Positions 5,839-13,931 of a stretch of DNA of 19,444 nucleotides are shown here, piece after piece; the first letter of the stretch is position 1, and the number at the start of each line of letters is the position of its first letter. The stretch comes from JAEXNA01 sp050486105 (lineage in GTDB: Bacteria > Vulcanimicrobiota > Xenobia > Xenobiales > JADMJV01), in NCBI GenBank assembly GCA_050486105.1, contig JBJHCR010000095.1:1-19444 (forward strand), given 5' to 3'. The notes under the pieces are model-generated. The model was given only the letters and a program-made list of their open reading frames with translations. It did no database searches and was not told where the DNA came from. Made by a program: the position numbers and the translations under genes.

Positions 5839-8561
5839 CCATCAATGTACGAAAAAAACGTTCTCAAAGTTTTGCCGACCCCCGTTTCGGGTTAAAGTCA
5901 GCCATGGTTTGTAGGCGATACCCAAGGAAAATTTTCTCTGCCGACCTCATCAGGGTCGCGCTCCTAACTTTTTGTCTGGGATTCCTCTTGCTTGCTCCGC
6001 CGGCAAGCTATGCCCAAACCGGGGAAGAAGAGACTCCTTCCACCCCAGTGCCGGTAGACCAATTGCCTCCTCTCAACTTACCAGACATGCCAGGAGAGTC
6101 TCGGCAGAACCGAGAGGTCGAAGAGCGCCCCGACATTCCGCCCCCGCCTCCTCCTCTGCCCCTACCCACCGGGCCGGCCAAGATCAAGGCTGATATTGCC
6201 CCTTCGGGGACCAGGGCTTTCAAGCTGTTCTATGACGGCACCCTCATCGGCTGGAGCGAATTCCGGGTTGCTGGGGCCATGAAATTGGGGGAGACGGATG
6301 CCTTGATCATCAACTCGGTGGGGGAGCTTCACCTGGGTTTTGGCAAAGTGATGCCCAGCCGTTTCGAAGCGAAACTGATGATCGACCGAAATACCCTCCG
6401 ACCGGCCTACTTCAAGTGCGAGCAAGAGGCTGGCGGTGGCTCGTTCGAAGTCGAGTGCGTCTATTCGGAGACCATGGTGGCCCAGACTAACCGTACCGGG
6501 GATCATCGCTCGGTGCATTTTCACAACTTCGAAGGTCTCCCCCCTCAACTGGTTTTCAACAACCTCTGGGGTCATATAGACACCTTTCCCGAACACTATT
6601 GGCTGATGGTGAGATCCGCAGTGAATGGTGGTTTTGTTCCGTCCTATGACCCTATATTGAAAGGTGAAGGGGATGTCATCGTTTACCCTCCCAAAGAAGA
6701 AGACTTTGAGTATGGGGGTCGGACCTTGCGCACCAAAGTCTATCCCATCAGCGATCTTAAGGGTGGGTTGCTCGCAAGAGTTCGAGTTGCCAGCGACTCA
6801 TTCGAGGTGCTTGAGGTCGACGAAGTCGGCAGTGGCCTGAAAATGATCAAGACCGAACCCGGCATAGGTGCTCGCCTCAAGAACATTGAGGGCCTAGACC
6901 TGAGCAGCAGCCGAGTAGTGGAATCCAACGTGGTTTTCCCCGACCCCGAGCAGTTGACTGCCTTGGAAGCCGAAGTGGACATTAGACTGCGTGGCGGCCC
7001 GTTGGCCGATCATCGGATCGCTGGTTATCGGCAATATTTCACTGGCGAACTCAGAGAAGGTGTCATGAAAGGGCGGGTTTTCGTTCGCTCGGTCCCGAGA
7101 GAAGTGCCCTACGACGCTCCTTTTCCGCTGAAGGACCTTCCCGAAGAAGAGATGGAACCCCACCTGTCTGCAGGACCAGGAGTCGAGCTTGACTATCCCC
7201 CAATCTCGACCAAGGCGCGCGAAATCACCTGGAAGAGTCCTAGCGCCTTCGAGGCAGCCCGACGTTTGAACGGTTTTGTTCACGATATCGAAGAAGGGGT
7301 CTCACTTCCTTCAGCACGCTACGCCTTGGAAAGTGGAGTAGGGAACCCTGAGAGCAAAGCGCTGCTGCTGTTGTCTATGGCTCGCTCCGTGAAGCTCCCT
7401 TCCCGAAAAATCAGCGGCATCGCTTTCCGCGAGGGCAATTTTGTTCCTCACCATTGGGTGGAAATTTGGCTAGGAGGTCAGGTTGGTTGGAGTCCTTTCG
7501 ACCCTACCACAGGGGAAGCCGGTAGGGTCGGAGCCTCCCATATCGCCCTTTTGGATAGCGGAGAAGTTCAAGAACTGTCCATCCGGGTCACCGATTTTGC
7601 TCCGAGAGCCACCAAGAGAGTGCCCTTTATCGCCCGCGAGCTTCAATGGAGCATCGGCGAAAAAAGAACCTACGGAGTCTACAAAGACGGCGAGAAAATC
7701 GGCACGGAAGTTGCTCGAGTTGGTGATATCGAAATCCTCGACGGAGAGGAAGTCTACGTGTTTACGGCCCGCAGCGAGGTCCAAGGTGCTGCTGGAGCGG
7801 AAATCGCCGTAGCCCGGCAGTTGCTGACTCCTCAAGGCCTTCCTCGTCGACTTGTTTTGGAGTACTTGGACCCGATTTCTTCTAAAGCCACCACCTATTT
7901 ATTTGGGGAAGACACGGTGCTGATTCGCCCAGGCAAGGAGGGCGATGAAGAGTTCGAGGAGACCCCCGGTCGAGAATATCCCTTCGCTAAGGGGACCTAC
8001 TTCACCGACCCTCGACTCCTGACCCAGTGGGCCTTGATGGCCGGCCAAGTTCCCTTGGACGCTACGGCTGAGAAAGATTACTCCCTCACGAGCTTCTTAC
8101 CTGACCGACAGCGAACTCGAGAGATGAATCTCGAAGTTGGCGAAATCGAGGACGTAATCTTGGAGCCCAGGCTTGGATTGCCTGAGATTGATGAATCCGA
8201 AGACCCAGACGAGGAAGCAGAGGACGAAGCGCTCGACGAAGCCTCTCCCGAGAATCAAAACGAGAAGGCCGACCTCTCGACTGAGGAAGTCGAACTCTCG
8301 ACTGAGGACGTCGAGGAAGCAGAGGCGTCCGAGCCCGAAGAGAGCGAATCTCCGAGCGAGGGCTTCGAAGGCCCCATGCCGTTCGACCCACTCAAAGCAC
8401 CGGGGAGCCCCAATTCCTCCAAGGTGGTTCGAGCGACCCATTTATTCACGGACACTGGAGTGGAGTTTTGGCTCAACGAGAGAGGTCAAGTTGTGAAGAT
8501 CGAGATTCCGGAACAAGGTCTGGAGTTGATTCTAGAGAGGGTAGAAACCAGCCTAGACTAA
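5835..8561 (+). CDS. Exported transglutaminase-like protein lacking the catalytic cysteine
   Basis: This 908-residue protein has a signal peptide after an extended basic N-region (hydrophobic core about 39-54, likely cleavage after ASYA at 60), then a proline-rich linker (100-113). A first beta-rich region (about 128-440) starts with FKLFYDGTLIGWSEFRV. Residues about 470-565 match the transglutaminase-like core: ALLLLSMARSVKLPSRKISG, then HHWVEIWLGG, then GWSPFDPTTGE. The histidine (539/540) and aspartate (556) are present, but Pro505 stands where the catalytic cysteine is expected (GNPESKALLL instead of GDCxxxA). It is therefore probably non-catalytic. A second unit starts at about 611 (TYGVYKDGEKIGTEVARV) and resembles the first. 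An acidic low-complexity stretch (about 785-845) contains a 7-residue tandem repeat. Its start overlaps trpC by 4 nt. A periplasmic or cell-surface role is likely; the function is unknown. Confidence 0.75.
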   Translation: MTINVRKKRSQSFADPRFGLKSAMVCRRYPRKIFSADLIRVALLTFCLGFLLLAPPASYAQTGEEETPSTPVPVDQLPPLNLPDMPGESRQNREVEERPDIPPPPPPLPLPTGPAKIKADIAPSGTRAFKLFYDGTLIGWSEFRVAGAMKLGETDALIINSVGELHLGFGKVMPSRFEAKLMIDRNTLRPAYFKCEQEAGGGSFEVECVYSETMVAQTNRTGDHRSVHFHNFEGLPPQLVFNNLWGHIDTFPEHYWLMVRSAVNGGFVPSYDPILKGEGDVIVYPPKEEDFEYGGRTLRTKVYPISDLKGGLLARVRVASDSFEVLEVDEVGSGLKMIKTEPGIGARLKNIEGLDLSSSRVVESNVVFPDPEQLTALEAEVDIRLRGGPLADHRIAGYRQYFTGELREGVMKGRVFVRSVPREVPYDAPFPLKDLPEEEMEPHLSAGPGVELDYPPISTKAREITWKSPSAFEAARRLNGFVHDIEEGVSLPSARYALESGVGNPESKALLLLSMARSVKLPSRKISGIAFREGNFVPHHWVEIWLGGQVGWSPFDPTTGEAGRVGASHIALLDSGEVQELSIRVTDFAPRATKRVPFIARELQWSIGEKRTYGVYKDGEKIGTEVARVGDIEILDGEEVYVFTARSEVQGAAGAEIAVARQLLTPQGLPRRLVLEYLDPISSKATTYLFGEDTVLIRPGKEGDEEFEETPGREYPFAKGTYFTDPRLLTQWALMAGQVPLDATAEKDYSLTSFLPDRQRTREMNLEVGEIEDVILEPRLGLPEIDESEDPDEEAEDEALDEASPENQNEKADLSTEEVELSTEDVEEAEASEPEESESPSEGFEGPMPFDPLKAPGSPNSSKVVRATHLFTDTGVEFWLNERGQVVKIEIPEQGLELILERVETSLD
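8274..8315 (+). repeat. 21-bp tandem repeat, two copies, inside a coding region
   Basis: CTCTCGACTGAGGAAGTCGAA (8274-8294) is followed directly by a second copy (8295-8315) differing at two positions. It encodes LSTEEVE-LSTEDVE in the acidic low-complexity tail of the transglutaminase-like protein. The repeat is in frame, so copy number can change without breaking the frame. Confidence 0.7.
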
Positions 8562-9226
8562 TGTGCGGTCGATATGCTCTGATGCTGGACCAAGGCAACC
8601 TCGACCTCGATTTTGTGGAAGAAGCCGAATTTCCGGAATTGTCTTTGCCTTGGGCCCACTACAACATCAGCCCCACAGCTGCCGCTCCCATGGTGGGGCC
8701 AGATGCGCGCTGGCATCTGGCCCGCTGGGGGCTGATTCCACCTTGGGCCAAGAGTCTGCCCAAAACGCCTCTATTCAACGCTCGTCTGGAAACCGCCGCA
8801 GAGAAGCCCAGTTTTCGAACTTCCTTTAAGCGCTATCGCTGTGCTGTTCCGGCCGTGGGGTTTTACGAGTGGACCACGGAGTCCGGTCGCAAGCAACCTT
8901 ACTTTTTTCCTAAGCCCGAAAGCGTACCTCTACTTTGGATGGCAGGCCTGGCCTCGCCCAAGGGTCTGGAAGGTCCAGACTTGGCCTGGAGTTTCACTAT
9001 TTTGACCACCGATTCCGAGGGGTCCAGTGCGGCTCCCTATCATCACCGCCGACCGGTCATCCTGCAACCGAGTGATGTTCGAATCTGGCTGGACCCAGCA
9101 ACTCCGGCCCCGCCGGACTCCGGCTATCGAGAAACTCCGCACCGTGTTTCCCCTCAAGTGAACCGAGCCGGGTTCGACAGTCCAGAAAACATTCGAGCGT
9201 GGTCCCCTCCTGATCTTCTCTTTTGA
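8561..9226 (+). CDS. SRAP domain protein (YedK/HMCES-like abasic-site protein)
   Basis: This 221-residue protein is an SRAP (SOS response-associated peptidase) family member. Such proteins form a thiazolidine link to abasic sites in single-stranded DNA to protect them. Key residues are in place: Cys2 in MCGRY, which becomes the N-terminal nucleophile after Met removal; Asn73 in FNARLET; Glu103 in GFYEW; and His161 in the strand HHRRPVIL. Also seen are YNISPTAAAP, ARWGLIPPWAK and RCAVPAVGFYEW. The usual HDRMP motif reads HHRRP here, keeping the first histidine and the proline. The start must be the ATG at 8561, because the family requires Met-Cys. It overlaps the previous stop by one base (TAATG), so it is translationally coupled in the trpC run. 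Length is normal. The role in a run leading to pilin genes is unclear. Confidence 0.93.
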   Translation: MCGRYALMLDQGNLDLDFVEEAEFPELSLPWAHYNISPTAAAPMVGPDARWHLARWGLIPPWAKSLPKTPLFNARLETAAEKPSFRTSFKRYRCAVPAVGFYEWTTESGRKQPYFFPKPESVPLLWMAGLASPKGLEGPDLAWSFTILTTDSEGSSAAPYHHRRPVILQPSDVRIWLDPATPAPPDSGYRETPHRVSPQVNRAGFDSPENIRAWSPPDLLF

Positions 9227-9264
9227 ACTTTGCCATCCAATTAGGTGACTGCTACAATGTTGAA

Positions 9265-9786
9265 GTGAGCAGAAAACAGGACAGTCAAGGAATGACTCTC
9301 TCTGAGGTGGTCATTGCTATTGGCCTTTTGGCGATCGTTTCTCTCACTCTCATCGGACTTTTTTCCCAACTCATTCTCAGCGGGGCAAAGAACCGAGACG
9401 TCATCACCGCAGAACTTATCGCCACCGAGATCATGGAGCGCGCTGTGGCGGAAGGCCCCCGCAGTGACACGAATCTAGCGCTGGGCTGGGGAGTGGGTAA
9501 TGAAGCCGGGAGAGTGCACCGATACCCCTTGGCCAAACCCAGTGAATTCGTCTATCAGGTGGACGTACAGCAACTGGACCTAAACGGCTCCGCCAACAGT
9601 ATTCCCTGGCAACTGGCAGCGCCTACAGCCAATGCACTCGACCTAGGTCACCACTGGCTGATCACCGTCAAGGTCGGTTGGAATCCGGACGATCCAGAGC
9701 AGATCGAGTCCGCCAGAGCCGGTCAAGGGTTGCAGTGGGTCGAGCACAATCGAATCCAGTACTATCAAAGCTGGTCCATGCGATGA
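9265..9786 (+). CDS. GspI/PilV-like prepilin, set 1 small member
   Basis: This prepilin-like protein is about 173 residues from the GTG at 9265. It has a basic leader SRKQDSQG, cleavage expected after Gly, mature Met at +1 and Glu at +5 (MTLSEVVIAIGLLAIVSLTL), and a hydrophobic helix that continues as an amphipathic segment ending AELIATEIMERAV. The G-MTLxEV start resembles GspI, the first member of the GspI-J-K tip complex. Downstream are YQVDVQQL and ITVKVGWNPDD, with counterparts in the PilV-like protein at 17944. The start is uncertain: a TTG at 9223 overlaps the SRAP stop (TTGA) and would give a 23-residue leader. I prefer 9265 because it gives a classic short, charged leader. The next gene overlaps it (ATGA at 9783). 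Likely anchored in the inner membrane before assembly. Confidence 0.8.
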   Translation: MSRKQDSQGMTLSEVVIAIGLLAIVSLTLIGLFSQLILSGAKNRDVITAELIATEIMERAVAEGPRSDTNLALGWGVGNEAGRVHRYPLAKPSEFVYQVDVQQLDLNGSANSIPWQLAAPTANALDLGHHWLITVKVGWNPDDPEQIESARAGQGLQWVEHNRIQYYQSWSMR

Positions 9787-10544
9787 ATCTTGAGCCCAGC
9801 TCTCGAAGGAACGCTGATCGGAACGCGCCCGGCTTCACTCTCTTTGAAGTGGTGGCCACCACTTCCATCTTTCTTCTGGTCATGGCCACCACCGCCGTCC
9901 TTTTGCGGTACAGCGTCCGCAATTTCGCCAACATCACCTCTCGAAGCAACGCCCAGGGGCAATTGCTAGCGATCAAGGCCGCCTTGGGTCCCGACCTGCA
10001 AAGAGCACATTTTTCGGGGATCGACCATCGGGAGGTGACGGTCCAAGCCCAATTGAGAAATTCTTCGGCCACCGTTTCCTCCAGGCGGGACGTCCTGAGC
10101 ATCGTCAGCCTAGCCGACTGGGTGGTAAGTCAAGGAGGGGGGGGACCCCAGCTGAGTTACGGCTATGGGGGGATCCCCAATTGGGATAGCTACGTGGTGT
10201 ATGCTGCCGGACGGACCTCCGAGAGCACCACCACCCTAACCCGCTATGTGCTGCACAATCACAGCTTGGCAAGTCAAGCCATCTCTCTGGGGAGTCTTAC
10301 CGGCATCGACCAGTTCGACGGCACGGGAACTGTACCTCACGCTGATGCGCTGAAGCGAAGAACCACCCTGGCCGAAAGTGTCGCCCACTTTGAAACCGAT
10401 CTCGACGAACAACGGCAGATGGTCAAGGTCGTCGTTCGGGTGCTGGAGGACACGGGAGAGTTGACTGCAGCCGGAGAAGAGAGCGGACGGATGTTCACTG
10501 CCGTATTTTCCATCCGGCCTTACAACACCATCCCCAAGCTCTGA
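9783..10544 (+). CDS. GspJ/PilW-like prepilin, set 1 middle member
   Basis: This 253-residue protein has a 17-residue leader ending in APG, then mature FTLFEVVATTSIFLLVMATT with Glu at +5, the hallmark of type IV prepilin-like proteins. It occupies the J/W place in an I-J-K (or V-W-X) order. The C-terminal part has beta-strands such as DVLSIVSLADWV, YVVYAAGR and MVKVVVRVLEDTG. Matching landmarks occur in the PilW-like protein at 18449: RDxL-type strand, a tryptophan/tyrosine-rich middle, and VAxxxxxF followed by a VxV strand. A run of eight G (10137-10144) encodes its GGGG stretch at about residues 117-120. The ATG at 9783 overlaps the previous stop by 4 nt (ATGA), so the two are translationally coupled. 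Probably a minor pseudopilin. Confidence 0.8.
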   Translation: MNLEPSSRRNADRNAPGFTLFEVVATTSIFLLVMATTAVLLRYSVRNFANITSRSNAQGQLLAIKAALGPDLQRAHFSGIDHREVTVQAQLRNSSATVSSRRDVLSIVSLADWVVSQGGGGPQLSYGYGGIPNWDSYVVYAAGRTSESTTTLTRYVLHNHSLASQAISLGSLTGIDQFDGTGTVPHADALKRRTTLAESVAHFETDLDEQRQMVKVVVRVLEDTGELTAAGEESGRMFTAVFSIRPYNTIPKL

Positions 10545-10575
10545 TTTTTCCGACCGAGCGTCGGCCGGAATCGTG

Positions 10576-10607
10576 GAGTCAATCTGCGAGCGAGTCAATA
10601 GTATGAT
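10576..10607 (+). promoter_or_regulatory. Possible regulated promoter upstream of the large set 1 pilin gene
   Basis: GAGTCAAT occurs twice in direct orientation (10576-10583 and 10592-10599), 16 bp apart, followed at once by a -10-like TATGAT (10602-10607). No good -35 box is present, which would suit an activator-dependent promoter. It lies in the 110-bp gap before the 676-residue GspK/PilX-like gene, the only real gap in this plus-strand run. Confidence 0.3.
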
Positions 10608-10654
10608 ATATTTGGAGCAGGGTTTTAGGACCATTAGGAAGTGGAGAGCAATGA

Positions 10655-12685
10655 ATGGGAATAGCGAACGGGAGCCTCCGCTCAGGACGGTTCCGCCCTT
10701 CGGGCATGGCCTTGATCACCACCTTGATGATCGTTTCGGTGATCGTCATTTTTCTCGCGGGCTTCCTGCAACTAAATCGAACTCAGGTCTCCATCCTCCA
10801 AGTTTCTAGTCAGCGAGAAAGCCTACAGCGCGGTTGCTTGTCGGTTTCCCAATTCATCCAATCCCGCCTGGAGCACGATGCCATTTGGCCCGCTCGGGAT
10901 CTCCTTGGAGGCACCGCCAACGCCCGCCAAGAGCAGGTCGTAGTGATCACCAACATCACTCTCTCGGACACCCCTCATACCTCTGGATACTCCGCTATCA
11001 TCGAAGGGAATTACATTCCGGAACAGGTGGCCTTCGAGGCGACCTTGACCAACAACCTGACGGGAGCCGCTCAACTCGTACTCCCAGCTGGGCGAAGTCG
11101 GGCCCTTCCCCCGGAAAGTGCCCGAATTGCCGTGCGCTGCTGGAAAGCTGGTGCCACCAATTTGGGCAGCACCCAAGTTGAGAGCCAGACCTTCAACTTT
11201 CGCCGGGCAGCTCATATCGACTCCACTATGGTCGCTTCCAACGGTATCCTGATCGACAGTGAGAATGTGATCTTCGATTCCGCCGACGAGGTGCGAAACC
11301 AGATCCGCTCCCTACGAGACGTGATCTTCAGCGGCCTCGTCGGCCTTGGCTTCGATGGACAGATGGAGGCCGCACCCGGTGTTGTGTGGGCCCGGCAACA
11401 GATCCTGGTTGGAGATCGACCCATCAAAGAGGCTTTGGCCGACCTCCGTCCTCCGCCTGCCACCGTGCGAGAGATTTACACCGATGAGGTGGATGAGAAC
11501 GGAGACCCTATTCGAACCACCGAAACAATTCGCGGACGGGACCTTCCTATTGGGCAGTTCATGGAGAACGCCGTGGGCGACTTCTCCATGCCGGAGTTCA
11601 GCATCGAAGACATTCGAGAAGTGGCCGAGCAACACGATCGGGCCTTGGCCGCCTCGGGCTCGGGAGACACCCGTCCCCTGGTCACGCTGGAGCCCGGGGT
11701 CTACGAATTTTCTCGTGCTACCGCGGTTCGCTACGACAGTGGTGATCCGGTTTACGAAAATCGTCAACTGGTGGCCCAAGTGAGCAATGTGGTGGTCCAC
11801 CGTGAAAGTGCCGATCCCGATTCCCGAGTGCTAGCTGTCTACGTCCCCAAGAACCAGGTCTACGACGAATTTCGATTCGCTTCCGAGTACCTAAACAATG
11901 AAGTTCAAGGTAAACTGGTGCTTCTTGACGGAGACCAGTTGGACGAAAACTATGCACTCCCAACTTCAGGCACCGGAGACCCTCCTATCCTGAATATGCG
12001 GGATCGAACCCTCACCCTGCCTCCCACCAGCCGTTTTCAAGTGAACGGGAACTTTGGAGTGGCCGCCAACCTGATGAGCGACGAAAGTGGAGATGAGGGC
12101 TTGGCTTTGGGGGCCAACGACCGACCCCAATTGATCCTAGCCGGGCACGAGCACAGCAACGCCCGAGCCTACCTGGAGGCCTCAGGCTCGGTGGAGATCA
12201 ATGGAGCAGTCCAAGGGTCGGGAACTATTGTAGCGGGGAAAGACATCAACATCGAAATCACCAGAGAGAGCCGATTGGTTGCGCTGGGAAACGAGCTTGA
12301 CGCGAACGGCGATCCCACCGGAACTCAGGTTGCCACCAGGGCTAGTTTCGCCCTCTTCGCCGGAGACTCCATCAACGTAAACGGAGACTTCGAGCAGTCA
12401 AACTTGAGTCTAGCCGGCTTGATCTACGCGCGAAACAACGTGCTCCTCGATTTTGCCGAAGAAAAAGCCAACGCTTTGAACTTCGAAGACCTAAGAACAA
12501 ACTTCACCTCAGAGCACCAAGGCAGCTTTCACCTGGAAGGGGCGGTGGTCGCCCAGAACGGATATCTCGCCGTCCGAGGACTGAAGAATGCGCGTTTCAC
12601 CTACAATCCCAAATATGTGGGCGATCTCTTTGCTTCATCCGAGAACCAGATGCGTCTCGAACCGCTCTCCTGGTGGCCTTACTAG
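10655..12685 (+). CDS. Large GspK/PilX-like pseudopilin, set 1
   Basis: This 676-residue protein begins with a 17-residue leader ending RPSG, then a hydrophobic helix MALITTLMIVSVIVIFLAGF without Glu at +5, as in GspK, which caps the GspI-J-K tip complex. It is about twice the usual GspK length. Residues about 180-205 (HIDSTMVASNGILIDSENV) and 505-655 look beta-rich and repetitive. The C-terminal module runs through GSVEINGAVQGSGTIVAGKD, FALFAGDSINVNG, LAGLIYARNNVLL, FHLEGAVVAQNG and FTYNPKYVGDL. It matches, in order, the C-terminus of the 779-residue protein encoded at 15518-17857. A GGAG (10643-10646) sits 8 nt before the ATG at 10655. The stop shares CTAG with the convergent hydrolase gene (12682-12685). 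It may relate to the verrucomicrobial 'cassette protein A' type. Likely exported and membrane-anchored; ligand unknown. Confidence 0.75.
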   Translation: MGIANGSLRSGRFRPSGMALITTLMIVSVIVIFLAGFLQLNRTQVSILQVSSQRESLQRGCLSVSQFIQSRLEHDAIWPARDLLGGTANARQEQVVVITNITLSDTPHTSGYSAIIEGNYIPEQVAFEATLTNNLTGAAQLVLPAGRSRALPPESARIAVRCWKAGATNLGSTQVESQTFNFRRAAHIDSTMVASNGILIDSENVIFDSADEVRNQIRSLRDVIFSGLVGLGFDGQMEAAPGVVWARQQILVGDRPIKEALADLRPPPATVREIYTDEVDENGDPIRTTETIRGRDLPIGQFMENAVGDFSMPEFSIEDIREVAEQHDRALAASGSGDTRPLVTLEPGVYEFSRATAVRYDSGDPVYENRQLVAQVSNVVVHRESADPDSRVLAVYVPKNQVYDEFRFASEYLNNEVQGKLVLLDGDQLDENYALPTSGTGDPPILNMRDRTLTLPPTSRFQVNGNFGVAANLMSDESGDEGLALGANDRPQLILAGHEHSNARAYLEASGSVEINGAVQGSGTIVAGKDINIEITRESRLVALGNELDANGDPTGTQVATRASFALFAGDSINVNGDFEQSNLSLAGLIYARNNVLLDFAEEKANALNFEDLRTNFTSEHQGSFHLEGAVVAQNGYLAVRGLKNARFTYNPKYVGDLFASSENQMRLEPLSWWPY

Positions 12686-13851
12686 AGGTCCGAGTTGGTG
12701 GGACCCACCAAGGCTTCTGAATCGCGAGATTTGGCCACCCTGGCGAGGTCGTCATTGAGATAGCCTTGGGCCCGTACATCGCCCGAGAGGTGCGCATCGA
12801 GAAAAGCCGTGGTGGTGGAAGCGGTGAGTTCACTGGTGTTGCGATCGGCCGCTCCCAAAACCTGGGCAAAACTGGCATGATAGCCTCCGCCGATGGTCAG
12901 GTGAACCTTATCGTCGGTGCCGGTCCGGTCGTAGGGACTCTGGTGAATCTTCGGTCCCTTACCAAGGGTGAAAATGCGATCTTTTTCGCCAGACATGTAT
13001 AAGATGGGTTGCTCAATACGATCGTAGGACTCGGTGTCGAGGCCCAGCCATTTGCTGGGGAAGGAGTCGCCGTAAGGGCTCATGGCCACAAAAGCGCTGA
13101 TGCGCTTGTCTTTGAGCTCAAGGTCGGCACCATCCTTATCTCGAACGGCCAAGCCAGCCATGGCCTGAGCGGTGAGAGCTCCAAAAGAATGACCTGCTAG
13201 AGCCACCTTGTCGAGGTCGGTCTTATCGCTCACTTCTCCCGGCAACCGCCCACTCTCGAGCAGGTCCAAGGCAAAGCGTACATCTTTCACTCGGTCGACG
13301 AGTTCACCCTTGCCAAAAGCCAGCATGGGAGTTCTCTTCAGGGTGCCCAGAGTGTCGCTGCCCACGTGCGTCGGCTGAACCACGGTGTATCCATGGCTTG
13401 CTAGGTGCTGTCCAAAATAGCGATAAGTCCAGGAGTTGCCCCCCAAACCGTGGGACATGACCACCACCGGGGAAGTGCCGTCCTCCACACCTTCGGGAGA
13501 GTACACCACCATGGGAATCTTCCGACCACGAATCTCGTCGTGAAAAGTTTCTCGATGGGTGGTCACCCCGTGAGGGCCGGCTTCCTGCTTGTAAGCCGGC
13601 TCGGCGTCACGCGGGATACGGCCCAGGGTGCTCTCGGCCAGCTCTCGAGCACGATGAAAAAACCCATCAGGCTCGGCCGAGGGTCCGGAGTCGATACCAT
13701 CGCTCCAAGGAGTAGGACGGGCTTCGATTCCGTCACCAGATTCAAGCTGCTCGGATTGACCCACAAAGGGCACGGCTCCCAGGGTCGAATTCAGCGTCCT
13801 TGCCACGGGGGAAGCCAAGGCCTTGGCTACTCCACCGATGCTAATGTTCAT
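12682..13851 (-). CDS. Alpha/beta hydrolase (PAF-acetylhydrolase / dienelactone hydrolase-like)
   Basis: This 389-residue protein has an alpha/beta hydrolase core from about residue 100. The oxyanion strand is VVVMSHGLGGNSWTY (129-143), the nucleophile elbow is VALAGHSFGALTAQ (216-229) with Ser222, the acid is likely Asp291 in SGEKDRI, and the base is His325 in GGGYHASF. The HGLGGN and GHSFGA motifs and the layout resemble platelet-activating-factor acetylhydrolase/chlorophyllase-like esterases. The substrate cannot be read from sequence. The first 100 residues are not conserved-looking and contain no clear signal peptide. The ATG at 13851 has AGGAG about 8 nt upstream. The gene is convergent with the large pilin gene, sharing stop codons, and divergent from the thioesterase across an 80-bp gap. 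Confidence 0.85.
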   Translation of the reverse strand: MNISIGGVAKALASPVARTLNSTLGAVPFVGQSEQLESGDGIEARPTPWSDGIDSGPSAEPDGFFHRARELAESTLGRIPRDAEPAYKQEAGPHGVTTHRETFHDEIRGRKIPMVVYSPEGVEDGTSPVVVMSHGLGGNSWTYRYFGQHLASHGYTVVQPTHVGSDTLGTLKRTPMLAFGKGELVDRVKDVRFALDLLESGRLPGEVSDKTDLDKVALAGHSFGALTAQAMAGLAVRDKDGADLELKDKRISAFVAMSPYGDSFPSKWLGLDTESYDRIEQPILYMSGEKDRIFTLGKGPKIHQSPYDRTGTDDKVHLTIGGGYHASFAQVLGAADRNTSELTASTTTAFLDAHLSGDVRAQGYLNDDLARVAKSRDSEALVGPTNSDL

Positions 13852-13931
13852 GACAACCGCTCCTCATATCGTCCCCAGCTTACTGAAGTCAACTGGGACG
13901 GAGATGGAATCTTGATGGGGGAAGGTTAAAC

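Noticed and set aside
10553..10568. CCGAC/GTCGG hairpin after the set 1 middle prepilin as a terminator
   Set aside because: The stem is five base pairs and the T run precedes rather than follows it on the plus strand.
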